Source: Erysipelotrichales bacterium
Lineage (GTDB): Bacteria > Bacillota_I > Bacilli_A > Erysipelotrichales > Erysipelotrichaceae
NCBI GenBank assembly: GCA_910576345.1
Contig: CAJTIT010000007.1
Coordinates: 35,971-99,970 of the forward strand
DNA: 64,000 nt
Direction: 5' to 3'
The notes under the pieces are model-generated. The model ran no database searches and was not told where the DNA came from. It was given only the letters and a program-made list of their open reading frames with translations. The translations under genes and the position numbers were made by a program. Below are positions 46,130-57,270 of the stretch, in pieces; position 1 is the first letter of the stretch; every line of letters starts with the position of its first letter.

Positions 46130-49100
46130 ATGTGGAAAAAAACAATGGTAGGTATGATTTTGATGATAAGCTTGTTTTGTATTGGCAATGTCTATCATCA
46201 AGCAAATTTACATGCTGGATCTACAGATTCTAAGTATTATGATGTTGATGAAATCTTTGAAGAAACAGGAAAAGATACATTCCTTATGGGGGGAATAACA
46301 TGGAAAATCATCTATGCTGATCAAAACACAGGAAAAGGTTATATTATGGCAAATTCTCTTGGATTCCCACAAATTTATGATTTGAATTCTTTTATGGAGA
46401 ATGCGCAAGCGAATTATGACTTATCAAATGTAGACAAAATTGGAGAAAAAGTACGAAATAAAAACAATGTCAATACATTGAATTTTATGACATTAGAAGC
46501 ATATGATAAAGTTACAAAACATGAAACTGACTTCCGTATTTTGAATATGTTCAATGGATATGGAGACTTTTATTTGGATGCCTTTTATGAAGATGATCCG
46601 AATCATCGTGTTTATTTTTATAGCTTGGATGGTCCTGTATATCCGGGATATACACACCTGCATTATTATAGTGGCAGTGGCAACCTAGCTTCCAACGTGA
46701 TGCCTTTTTTTGAAATTAAACTTCCATCAAAGCATATGACAAAGATTGCATCCGTTGAATCTGATCCAATCAATCAAACGAAGAAATCAGGTGAAGATAT
46801 AGATTTATTTCGCATTCATACTGTAGAAGGTGAAGGACCGTTTCACTTTTACATTTATGACACAGATAAAGATGGGGTTGGAAATGAAATGATTCCATCT
46901 TCACATTTTACCTTGGAACAAATTGATAACCAGTTTGGAACTGCTAAGGTAAATCAAATTCAGAAGTTGCTACCAGGCGATTATTATTTCAAAGTGAAAG
47001 TTGTTGATGAGTGTGTGGATGAGAGTCTATATGAATATCCTTCTGATTTTTCCATAGACAAAAGTCGTACAAAAGAAACGCAGTTGATTCATGTTTTAAT
47101 TCAAAAACAAGATTTATCCATCACTTTTCAAAATCCTGCAGAAACGAAAAAATCCATATCAGAAGCTCAAAATGATTGGTTTGAATTAGCAAGTGTGAAT
47201 CCAAGTGATGTTACGAAAATTACTTATTCCATTGTTGGCGGAGATATTGGTCTCATTGATATCGATAAGGATACGGGGAAAATCAAATACAAACAAGATG
47301 GCGCATTTGGTAAAGTGAAGATCCGAGCGACGGCTGACGACGATCCTTCTACCGGTAATGATATCTATCGTTCTGCATACGCAGAAAAAGATATCATCAT
47401 CACAAGAGAAGTTGACGGCATCATCACGCCAGATCCTGCATCTAGTGATATGACGATACCTACCTTTTCCACAGATAAGTCAAATATCAAAACAAATGGC
47501 ATTATTGGTACAATCAAAGGGACGCTTGGTACGCCGGATACGATTGGCGATTCAATTATAACTTACAAGTATACACTCAAGACGGATGGAGATGGTAGTC
47601 TTTTTAAAGTGGATGCCAATACCGGAGTGATACAGTCCAATGCCAATCTAGCGGTAGGAACCTATCATTTTACAATTACAGTCTCTGATCGATGGTCCTC
47701 AAAGGATGTTGCTGTTCAGGTCAATGTTGGCAAAGCTTCTGCAGAAAATTTAAAGTTTTATGAGAATTCGTCTAGTAGTACGATCATCACAAAGAAAACT
47801 GTGAGAATCACTGCTACAGGAGAATTTGTGTATGCGACAGTCAAAGGAAGCTCCAATACCAATTCGGTTACTTATAAGATCAAAGACGGAGAACCACAGG
47901 ATATACTGGATGTTCATCCAAACAGTGGCGCAGTGACATTGAAAAAAGTAGGAACTGTCATCATTGTAGCACAAAAGCAAGGCACTAACGGCCAGGCGGA
48001 TGCAATCGCAGAATTGACGTTTACAGTGACAGCGGGATCACAGGAATTCATCTATGTGGATGAAAGCGGAAATGAATTGCCAAAGATATCTGAAAAATAT
48101 AAAGCATATGAAGAAGTATATGAAAATGGTAAAACGTTTCAGCTATATACGGAAGGTGGCATAAGCAGTCGATTCAGAAGTAATAGTGGAGTGACGTATG
48201 CATTGAAGAAAGGTAGTCCAACGGATGTGATATCTGTAGAGGCAAATGGATTGGTTCACATATTGAATGCAAGTTTGAACACACAAAAAGGGAAAGTCAT
48301 CGTAGAAGCAACGAGTCATGATGCAAATGGCAATTATGAAGATATGACGATAGAGTTACCAATCGATATCTTAAAGGCAGATCAGAAAATTAGCTTTGCG
48401 GATGTAACCAATGCACAAAATGGTAAAGGTAAAGTAACGCCAGTGATCAATGAACAGGATATATCAAGCAATGAGGGAGGAGTAACGCTAAATGATACAG
48501 ATTATTTTATCAGCGTAGATGAAAGCGCAAATGGGATCGCATGGACAAGCAATGGAATTGATATTGAATATGATCATGATAAAGAAGAAGGAATGAAATA
48601 CCGCTCCATGTAGAGAAAGCAGGAAACCGCAATTATAATAAGGCGGTAGCAGATGGAATCTTAAGAATTCTGGGACAAGAGGAAAGTACATTGGCGATCA
48701 ATCAACCGGGAAAAGTCGTCTATGGAGATCACTTTACAATAAGATCCTTACAAGATGATAGTTCCAGTGCGAATGTGCAATATACATTTGAAGTGAACAA
48801 TACAATCTATATATCCCAATCAAACGTGAATGGAAATAAGGCAGAATTTGATGCATTAAAAAACAGTGGCAATACAGAAATAGAGATTAAGGTCACAAGA
48901 ACGGCAGATGGAGAAGTAGCGTTAAGCAAGACGATTAAGATCAAAGTACTACCAAAAGATATTGAAATCATCATTGATGATAAACAGAAGAAGCAAGGGG
49001 AAGAAAATCCGGAACTCACATTCCAAGATTTCCAAGATCAATTAGTCAGTTGGAATGGCGTGAAAGATCAAGTAGATTCCAATGATGTAAAACTAAGTAC

Positions 49101-50553
49101 CACAGCGACAACGACAAGCAAAGGTGGAAGTTACCCAATTACAGGAAATCCAAAGACGATGAATGGGAAATTTCCGAATTACAATTTTATCTTCAAAGAT
49201 GGAAAGCTAATGGTGGAAGGTATGATTGATAAAGATGTGGATGGTGATGAAGAACCGGACTTCAATGATCCGGATGGAGAGGGATGTCCTGATGTCAATA
49301 TCAAATGGCAAGATGAAGATGGAAACTGGATTATCATCAATGGAGATCGAGATTATGATGGGATTCCTGACCTCAATATTGATTCTGATGGAGATGGAAT
49401 ACCGAACTTAAATATAGATACAGACAAGGATGGAAAACCGGATATCAACTTGGTTGTCTTAAAGAAAAGTGATTGGAAACCAACGAAATGTGTTGTAGTA
49501 AGTGATATTGTAAAGGTAGAGCACTGTACAGGAACAAGTGTAAAACCACAAATCAATATCGATACAGATAGCGACAATATTCCAAATATCAATATAGATA
49601 ATAATGGAGATATGAAAGCAGACTTAAATATATCCAAAGACGGAAAAGCACCATCTGTAAATATCGTAGAAATTCATGAATGGAAACCATAACATGATTA
49701 TTCACAAAACGGATTTACTTATGATTCCGTAGGTACAGATCCAGATGAACCAAAACGAGAAACCAACATTGATACGGATGGTGACGGAAGACCTGATGTA
49801 AACATTGATTTTGATGGAGATGGAAAACCAGATATCAACATAGATATGGATGGTGATGAAATTCCAGACATTGACATTGATATAAATGGCAATGGAAAAC
49901 CGGATATCAATATCGATACGGATGATGATGGAAAAGCAGATGAAAACCTTTATGAAATCAATGAATGGAAACCTGATAAAGACTCCCATAAGAATGGCTT
50001 CCTATATGATACTATAGAAATTAAGCAAAAAACAGAATTGGAAGACAATGGAATCACAGTAGAAAATACAGACGGTACATCATTTTTACCAAATTACGTA
50101 TTAAAAGTAGAAGATGTAACTGATGTAAAACAATCAGAAGTTACAGCCGGAATAAAAGAGTTCATAAAAGAAACACAGGAAGTGAAAAAAATATATGATG
50201 TAAAACTGTTGAAAGACAATATAGAAGTACAACCAAATGGAACATTAAAAATAAAAATACCGTATGGTTCAATAAAAAATCCAATTTTATTTAGAAAGAA
50301 TGCGAATGGCACTTATGAGAAAATTGAATACAAAATGGAAGGTAATCATCTGATATATGAAACAGATGAATTAGGAATTGTATCTATGATAGGTGATAAA
50401 GATAATGAGACAAGTGTGAATGCAACCTATACAGCAAACATAGGTGGTGCACTTACTGGCGATCATACAAACATGTATATAAAATATGTATTTTTATTCT
50501 CTTTTCTATTAATAACAATCATATTCAAAAGTAAAAAACAGAATGATCAATAA
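46130..50553 (+). pseudogene. Giant surface protein 2, broken by a frameshift and an ochre codon
   Basis: Collinear with copy 1 from MWKKTMVG to the GGALTGDHTN-TM end. Against copy 1, one base is missing near 48587 (copy 1 ATAGAAATACC, here ATGAAATACC), which stops the first frame at 48611-48613. The correct frame continues from about 48600 but has TAA at 49690-49692 where copy 1 has AAA (EWKPKHDYS). It then stays open to 50553. The head resembles that of copy 1 but has diverged, whereas the 3' half is close to identical in DNA. No sigma gene precedes it. Partial products of about 827 residues (secreted, without anchor) could still be made. Confidence 0.85.
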
Positions 50554-50556
50554 ATA

Positions 50557-50606
50557 AAACGGCATCATTTTCAGATGAAAACAATCTGTATTTGATGCCG
50601 TTTTTC
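50557..50606 (+). terminator. Terminator after surface protein 2
   Basis: AAACGGCATCA (50557-50567) and TGATGCCGTTT (50593-50603) pair perfectly over 11 bp and are followed by TTC. Inner bases (CAGAT/ATCTG) extend the hairpin. Confidence 0.85.
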
Positions 50607-50935
50607 TCCTATCTATATGATGATATTCATACGGATTATCTACTATAAGTTTATACTTATGGTTTTTAAAACCAACGTTTTTTTTATCTGAAAGCATATG
50701 AATTTATAATAAAAGAACAAAAGTAAATTGTTTAAAATGAATAAAAAAATCATATTAGAAAATGATTAAAATAAAATAAATCATTCATATATAAATACTA
50801 TAATTAAATTATTTGTAATAAAAAAGAATGATTTAAAGCAGAAATAACTGTAATTGGTAAAAAATAACAAATTGTTAAATTATTGACAATAAATCATCAC
50901 ATGTGTTATTTTAGAATAAGAGAGGATGTGAGGAT
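50607..50935 (+). promoter_or_regulatory. AT-rich region with promoter of the second tethered sigma gene
   Basis: The 300 bp are extremely AT-rich with no gene. Near the end, TTGACA (50883-50888) and TGTTATTTT (extended -10, TATTTT at 50907-50912) make a likely sigma-A promoter about 25 bp before the start codon. Confidence 0.55.
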
Positions 50936-51985
50936 ATGTGTGAACAAGCAATTCGCCGTTTTCAACAAGGCGATAAGCAGGCATTTCAACAGATTTATGA
51001 ACAGTATTATAAACGTGTTTACTACCTTGCGTTAAAGATTAGCCGGAATCAAGCGGATGCGAAAGATATCGCACAGGATACCTTTGTGCAGATGCAGAAA
51101 TCATTGATTGGTTTAAAAGATCCAAAACTGTTTGATCAATGGATGCATCGCATTGTCATTAGCAAAGCAAGTGATTTGTTTCGTAAAAACAAAACATCCT
51201 CATTTCCTGAAGAACACGCCGTTTTTCAAGTTTCTAAGGAAGAACGCAATTATATGTTACCGGAAGCCAACATGCATATGCGCTCTGATCAAGAAGTATT
51301 GAAACATTTTTTAGAACAGCTGGATGAAAAATATCAATTGGTCTTGTTATTGAGTTATTTCAGCAATATGAAAATACGAGATATCGCTAAAACATTGGAA
51401 ATTCCTGAAGGAACTGTGAAATCACGAATGAATACAGGAAAAGAACAGCTGCGAGAACTGATTGAAAATTATCAAGATAAAGAACGTGTGCATTTGAATT
51501 TTAGAACCGCTGATATGTCTGTGTTGTTAAGCGGTTATTTTGCGAGTGAATTTGCGAAAACAGCAATACGGATTCCCGTGTTTTCATCATCTACATTTTC
51601 ATTGTTAAAAACAAAATTCACAAACAAGACTTGGACATATACGATGGGTATCATCAGTGCCAGTGTGCTTGTAGTTGCGACGATCAAAGGCGTAGAATTA
51701 TTAAATCAAAGTTCCTCTCAAAATGAAGTAGAAGTAGAACAAAACAAAAAACCGTTTGGTCCCATTGATTATGGAAACCAAACATTTGATAATGCACACG
51801 ATGCTTATTATGCACTTACCTTATGGGCGCATTGTGATGTGGAAATGCAAACGAAGTCAAAAACAGAGATTTTAGCTATTCAACCACTGTATGAAGAATT
51901 AAAAAAATATGAAGGAATTTACTGGTCAATGTTATGTTTTAGAGACTGGAATGAACAATTTGAAAAATTTTTAGAAAAAAATTGA
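50936..51985 (+). CDS. ECF-type sigma factor with C-terminal transmembrane helix and outer tail (paralogue)
   Basis: 349 residues, same plan as the protein at 40434. Region 2: IYEQYYKRVYYLALKISRN, DAKDIAQDTF, FDQWMHRIVISKASD. Region 4 (about 118-182): YQLVLLLSYFSNMKIRDIA, then PEGTVKSRM. A helix at about 232-255 (YTMGIISASVLVVATI) leads to an outer tail with ALTLWAHCDVEM and a final RDWNEQFEKF, matching the first paralogue. The giant surface gene follows after 118 bp. GTGAGG is the ribosome binding site. The tail could sense a ligand or the surface protein itself. Confidence 0.85.
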   Translation: MCEQAIRRFQQGDKQAFQQIYEQYYKRVYYLALKISRNQADAKDIAQDTFVQMQKSLIGLKDPKLFDQWMHRIVISKASDLFRKNKTSSFPEEHAVFQVSKEERNYMLPEANMHMRSDQEVLKHFLEQLDEKYQLVLLLSYFSNMKIRDIAKTLEIPEGTVKSRMNTGKEQLRELIENYQDKERVHLNFRTADMSVLLSGYFASEFAKTAIRIPVFSSSTFSLLKTKFTNKTWTYTMGIISASVLVVATIKGVELLNQSSSQNEVEVEQNKKPFGPIDYGNQTFDNAHDAYYALTLWAHCDVEMQTKSKTEILAIQPLYEELKKYEGIYWSMLCFRDWNEQFEKFLEKN

Positions 51986-51992
51986 TATTTAT

Positions 51993-52020
51993 CGAACAAT
52001 TTCATTTCCCAATCCGTCAG
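51993..52020 (+). promoter_or_regulatory. ECF-type promoter before surface protein 3
   Basis: CGAACA (51993-51998), a 16-bp spacer and CGTCAG (52015-52020) match the general ECF pattern (AAC-containing -35, CGT-containing -10). It starts 8 nt after the sigma stop codon. It suggests that the tethered sigma factor transcribes the surface protein gene next to it. Confidence 0.6.
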
Positions 52021-52103
52021 ATTGATACTTTATAGTATTTTTATGCTTATGTGTTTATGCAGTTGAGGTTTTTTTGTTTAACCGATAGGAAGGATAGATA
52101 CGT

Positions 52104-55100
52104 ATGTGGAAACGGATTTTGATTGTGTTTATTGCATTGTTTGGAACATTATCTGCTGGATATGCTTTTTATAATGTAGAAATGAAGGCTTCTAATCAAT
52201 CATATCAAGTAGGAGGAAAGATTACAGGCAGAGTGAATAAAGCGCCTGCAGGAATTAATGGAAGTCATATTGGCATGCGTAAAGGGGATAAACTATATTT
52301 AGGTCTCCAAAATGATGATGGGACAGATTTTCCTTTTCAGCTTTTATACAATATCAATAAGTATTCACAATATACTGCAGATGGCACATACGGCTCCTAT
52401 TCATTTCCTAATTTAACACCAAAAACGAGCTGGATTAGCGGTTCACTCCATCCATATGGAAATAAAACAACTGCTTTCAAAGATGGGGCATATACGATGT
52501 ATATACCTTGGAATCCGGCACCATATGAACACTACGGATCGTATTACATGCCGGATTATACAGATAGCTCTACATCAATTATATATCCAAAATTGAAAGA
52601 ATTGAATGCACAAATTGATATGCTCTCCTATAAAGATAAACTGATTGGACATCGTGATTTAACAAATATATCTAAATATTATAATTTTGGTAATTATGCG
52701 GCAAAAGTAATTTTTGATCAGACAATAAAAGCAGATGAAATAGGACAACACGCATATTTATTAGATTTGTTTGAATTAGATTACCTAAGCAGAAATACGG
52801 TTGGCACATTTAATTATCCTGGACTTTATGGCCCGGATTCAGCATTTATTGATAATTATTGGCTGTTTACGTTTGCAGGCGGGTCTGATCTTAGCACAAA
52901 TGGCGCATATTATGTCAAAGGTACTGATGGCTCTATATCTTCAAGTGGTCAAACAGTGAATACAACAATCGTAGAGATGTATGTAAGACCGTTTTTGAAT
53001 ATAGATACAAGCAATATTATATTTGCAACTTCCATTGGAACACAAAATTCTATTGGCAAGGTCGAAGCAACGACTTTGCCTGCTGGGTACACGCATATTT
53101 ATAATGATACTTCTTCATACGATACTATGAAAATCAGACTTGAAAACAACTCTTTAAGTGCAACAACTACATTTACACAAATAGAAAATAAAGACCACAC
53201 GGAAATTGATAAAGTTACGAAGGATACAACAGTATATATCAATGCGAATGCGCAAAGCGGCAATGATGGTGCTGGCGGTATTTATACAGTTTCAGCTTTG
53301 GTATTTGATAAAGATGGGAATTTTAAATACTATAAGCCGTTGGAAAGCGCAAAAGGAAATGGATTATATGCATTTGATCTTACTGGTATTCCGGCAGGGA
53401 AATACAAAATTGGCATTGTAAATGAAGCATATAATGAAAACAGCACAATACCGGCAGATTCCAGTTCCATTACTGATGTACGACCTTTGGAAATTGTAGA
53501 ACCATTATCCGATCTTTCATTTACACCACAAAGTGATCTACAAGTAAATCATAATGTTAATGTTGGCGATAAAGTAGGTTCCATATCTTCTAAAAACGGT
53601 GCCGGTTCTCCTCAATACACATTGATAGAAGATTCAGCGTATCCGGGTGAAGCAGATCAACTGGAAATAGGAAGTAACAAAACAAGCGTTGTTGTAAAAA
53701 ACAGTGCCTTGCATGCCGGAACTTATCATTTTAAAATACAGGCACAAGATGAAAATGGTAATCCTAATCCTGCTTTGGAGATAAATGCATCCTTTACTGT
53801 TAATAAAACAAATCTTACTGTGGCATTTGATGATCCAAATCAAACAAAGAAAAGTATTGCACAAGCTACTGCAGGTTGGAATGAAACGGCGAGTGCAACG
53901 CCAAGTACCGGCACAAAGGTAACGTATTCAAAAGTCGGTGGAAGTGTTGGTATTATCAATCTTGATCCAAACACCGGTACCATCACATATACTGGTGGAA
54001 CTGCTTATGGGAAAATCACAATCAAGGCTACGGCAGATGATGATGCAAGCACAGGAAATGACGATTATCAAGCCACCGAAACCACAAAAGAAATTGTGAT
54101 TTTTCGAGAAGTGGACGGAAGTGTTACGCCACATACGAACTCGTCCAGTACATCTTCGCCAACCTTTCAAACAAGTGATGCGAATATCAAACCGAATGGT
54201 GTAATTGGAAAGATTGTCGCAACATTGGGTACACCAAACAATGGCACAAGTGGAGCGACAACGTATACGTATGGCTTGAAACAAGTGGATGATTATAATT
54301 ATTTCAGTGTGAATACAAGCACAGGAGAAATAAAAACAACAGCGGATTTATCTTCCAATATAGGAAATTACAGTATTACGGTAACAGTAAGTGATCAGTG
54401 GAGCACAAAAGAAATACCGGTCAATATCAGTGTAGGTTTATCACCGGCAGAAAACTTGAAGTTTTATGAGAACACAACTTCCAATACGATCATTACTACA
54501 AAATCGGCAGCTTTAACAGATACAAATGTTACTGTATTTGCGACAGTGAAAGGAAGTTCCAATAATAACCCTGTGACTTATCGATTGAAAGACGGTGAAA
54601 CAACGAATGTGATTGATGTGAATCCAAACAGTGGCGCAATAACGATCAAAAATGTAGGGACAGTTGTGATCATCGCAGAAAAACAAGGAGCCAGTGGACA
54701 AGCTGACGCAATCACAGAATTAACATTCACAGTAACGGCTGGTTCACAAGAATTCATCTATACGGATGCAAGTGGAAACGAACTGCCGAAAAGCGGAAAT
54801 ACTTATGATGATTACAGTGAAGTATATGGAAAAGGAAAAAAATTCCAATTATATACCTCTGGTAATCCAGCAGGAACCAATGTCACCTATGCATTAAAAG
54901 CAGGAAGTCCTACAGATGTGATCAGTGTTGATCCAAGTGGACTTGTATCCATATTGAATGCAAGTCTAAAGACGCAAACAGGACAAGTGATCGTAGAAGC
55001 GACCAGTCATGATCCAAATGGAAACTACAGTGATAAAACAATCGAACTTCCAATCACAATCACAAAGGCAAATCAGACGATATCCTTTCAAGGAGTAACA

Positions 55101-57251
55101 GCTGCACAAAACGGAAAAGGTAAAGTAACTCCAATCATCAATGCACAAGATATATCCGGTAATGAAGGTGGCGTAACAGTAAATGATACAAATTATTATA
55201 TATCTGTAGATGCAAGTGCGAATGGAGTGGCATGGACAAACAACGGAGTAGATATTGAGTACAACTATAGTGGAGATACGACAATAGAAATATCCCTCCA
55301 TGTTGAGAAAGCAGGAAATCGAAACTATAACAAAACAGAAGCAGATGGAAAGATGAAAATATTATCACCGGAAGAAAGCAGTTTATCCATCAACCAACCG
55401 GGAAAGATTTATTACGGCGATCACTTTAGCTTACGATCCTTACAAGACGACAGTTCAAGTTCCAATGTCAACTATACATTTGAAGTAGACAATACAATCT
55501 TTGTATCGAATCCAACCGTAAATAACAATATGGCAGAGTTTGATGCATTGAAGTGCAGTAATGGCGCAAAGATCAATATCACAGTGACAAGAACGGCAGA
55601 CAGCGAAGTGACATTAAGTAAGAAAATAACCATCGAAGTGTTACCAAAAGATATTGAAGTGATTATAGATGACAAAATGAAACAAAAGGGAGAAGAGAAT
55701 CCACCATTAACGTTCCAAGATTTCACAAGTCAGTTGGTCAGCTGGAATGGCGTACAAGATGTAGTAGACAGTGGTATTGTCAAACTAAGTACCACAGCGA
55801 CAACGACCAGCAAAGCAGGAAGTTATCCGATCACAGGAAATACAAAAGAAATGAACACAACGTATCCAAATTACAATTTCATCTTCAAAGAAGGAAAACT
55901 AATGATTGATAGTCAAGTGGATAAAGATGTGGATGGAGATGGAAAACCGGATTTCAATGATCCGGATGGAGATGATTGTCCGGATCTCAACATCAAATGG
56001 AAAGATGATAGTGGAAACTGGGTTGTGATCAACGGTGATCGAGATTATGATGGCATACCTGATCTCAATATCGATAGTGATGGTGATGGAATAGCAGACT
56101 TAAACATCGATACCGACAAGGATGGAAAACCGGATATCAACCTTGTAATTCTAAAGAAATCTGATTGGAAACCGACAAAGTGTGTAGTACAAAGTACAAT
56201 AGTAAAAGAAGAGTATTGTACAGGAACAAGCGCAAAACCACAAATCAATGTGGACATAGATAACGATCATATCCCGGATATCAACATCGATCATAAAGGA
56301 GATTTCAAAGCGCATGTCAATATTTCTAAAGATGGGAAAACACCAAATGTAAATATTGCGGTTATTCATACATGGAAACCGGAAAAGGATTATACGAAAA
56401 ATAATTTCCCATATGACACAATGGAAATTGATGAAAAGAAAGATATTCTAGTGAACATTGATACGGACGGAGATGGAAGAGCGGATGTCAACATCGATTT
56501 TGATGGAGATGGACAGCCGGATATCAATATCGATACAGACTTCGATTGGATACCTGACATTGATATCGATACAACAGGCGATGGAAAAGCGGATACCAAT
56601 CTGGATACGGATCATGATGGAGAACCTGATGAAAACATCATTGATATAACGGAATGGAAACCAAATAAAGATGGAAATAAAGACGGATTTCCATTTGATA
56701 CAATGGAAATCAAGCAAAAAACCGAATTGGAAGATAACGGAATTAAAGTGGAAAAGCCAGATGGCACACCATTCTTACCAAACTTCGCATTAAAAGTAGA
56801 AGATGTGACAGACAGTAAAAAAGAAGAAATCGCAAACGACGCAAAAGATTTCGTAAAAGAAACAAATGAAGTAAAGAAAGTCTTTGATGTAAAGCTTTTG
56901 AAAGATGGTGTGGAAGTACAGCCTGATGGTATTTTAAAAGTAAAGATACCTTATGATGGCATTCAAAATCCAATTTTAATGAGAAAGAATGCAAATGGAA
57001 CTTATGAAAAGATAGAATACAAAATAGAAGATGGTTATCTAATTTATGAAACAGATGAATTAGGCATTGTATCCATCATAGGTGATAAAGAAAGTAACAC
57101 AAGCGTCATGGGAACCTATACGCCCAATATTGGCGGAGCTATCACAGGAGATGAAACAAATGTAAAGAATTATTTTGTCATGATCATAATTGGACTATCG
57201 GTAATACTGCGTTATGGAAAAGCAAATAAGAATAAATTAAAAAGGAATTGA
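52104..57251 (+). CDS. Giant modular surface protein 3 with a different N-terminal head
   Basis: 1715 residues. The signal helix (MWKRILIVFIALFGTLSAGYA) leads into a head of about 470 residues that is unrelated in sequence to copies 1 and 2 (rich in Tyr, Ser and Thr). Cadherin/Ig-like modules, the MBG-like module and the D-x-D-G-D-G stalk (about 1272-1512) then follow as in copy 1. The three Cys of the stalk (DDCPDLN, PTKCVV, EEYCTG) are kept. The end is GGAITGDETN, a helix and basic KANKNKLKRN. GGAAGGATAG precedes the start. This is the only copy whose own sigma gene has a clear ECF-type promoter after it. Confidence 0.87.
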   Translation: MWKRILIVFIALFGTLSAGYAFYNVEMKASNQSYQVGGKITGRVNKAPAGINGSHIGMRKGDKLYLGLQNDDGTDFPFQLLYNINKYSQYTADGTYGSYSFPNLTPKTSWISGSLHPYGNKTTAFKDGAYTMYIPWNPAPYEHYGSYYMPDYTDSSTSIIYPKLKELNAQIDMLSYKDKLIGHRDLTNISKYYNFGNYAAKVIFDQTIKADEIGQHAYLLDLFELDYLSRNTVGTFNYPGLYGPDSAFIDNYWLFTFAGGSDLSTNGAYYVKGTDGSISSSGQTVNTTIVEMYVRPFLNIDTSNIIFATSIGTQNSIGKVEATTLPAGYTHIYNDTSSYDTMKIRLENNSLSATTTFTQIENKDHTEIDKVTKDTTVYINANAQSGNDGAGGIYTVSALVFDKDGNFKYYKPLESAKGNGLYAFDLTGIPAGKYKIGIVNEAYNENSTIPADSSSITDVRPLEIVEPLSDLSFTPQSDLQVNHNVNVGDKVGSISSKNGAGSPQYTLIEDSAYPGEADQLEIGSNKTSVVVKNSALHAGTYHFKIQAQDENGNPNPALEINASFTVNKTNLTVAFDDPNQTKKSIAQATAGWNETASATPSTGTKVTYSKVGGSVGIINLDPNTGTITYTGGTAYGKITIKATADDDASTGNDDYQATETTKEIVIFREVDGSVTPHTNSSSTSSPTFQTSDANIKPNGVIGKIVATLGTPNNGTSGATTYTYGLKQVDDYNYFSVNTSTGEIKTTADLSSNIGNYSITVTVSDQWSTKEIPVNISVGLSPAENLKFYENTTSNTIITTKSAALTDTNVTVFATVKGSSNNNPVTYRLKDGETTNVIDVNPNSGAITIKNVGTVVIIAEKQGASGQADAITELTFTVTAGSQEFIYTDASGNELPKSGNTYDDYSEVYGKGKKFQLYTSGNPAGTNVTYALKAGSPTDVISVDPSGLVSILNASLKTQTGQVIVEATSHDPNGNYSDKTIELPITITKANQTISFQGVTAAQNGKGKVTPIINAQDISGNEGGVTVNDTNYYISVDASANGVAWTNNGVDIEYNYSGDTTIEISLHVEKAGNRNYNKTEADGKMKILSPEESSLSINQPGKIYYGDHFSLRSLQDDSSSSNVNYTFEVDNTIFVSNPTVNNNMAEFDALKCSNGAKINITVTRTADSEVTLSKKITIEVLPKDIEVIIDDKMKQKGEENPPLTFQDFTSQLVSWNGVQDVVDSGIVKLSTTATTTSKAGSYPITGNTKEMNTTYPNYNFIFKEGKLMIDSQVDKDVDGDGKPDFNDPDGDDCPDLNIKWKDDSGNWVVINGDRDYDGIPDLNIDSDGDGIADLNIDTDKDGKPDINLVILKKSDWKPTKCVVQSTIVKEEYCTGTSAKPQINVDIDNDHIPDINIDHKGDFKAHVNISKDGKTPNVNIAVIHTWKPEKDYTKNNFPYDTMEIDEKKDILVNIDTDGDGRADVNIDFDGDGQPDINIDTDFDWIPDIDIDTTGDGKADTNLDTDHDGEPDENIIDITEWKPNKDGNKDGFPFDTMEIKQKTELEDNGIKVEKPDGTPFLPNFALKVEDVTDSKKEEIANDAKDFVKETNEVKKVFDVKLLKDGVEVQPDGILKVKIPYDGIQNPILMRKNANGTYEKIEYKIEDGYLIYETDELGIVSIIGDKESNTSVMGTYTPNIGGAITGDETNVKNYFVMIIIGLSVILRYGKANKNKLKRN

Positions 57252-57270
57252 TATATATCAGTTCCTTTTT
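57239..57270. terminator. Bidirectional terminator after surface protein 3
   Basis: AAAAAGGAA and TTCCTTTTT flank TGATATATATCA, making a nearly perfect 32-bp palindrome with A- and T-runs at the ends. Confidence 0.85.
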
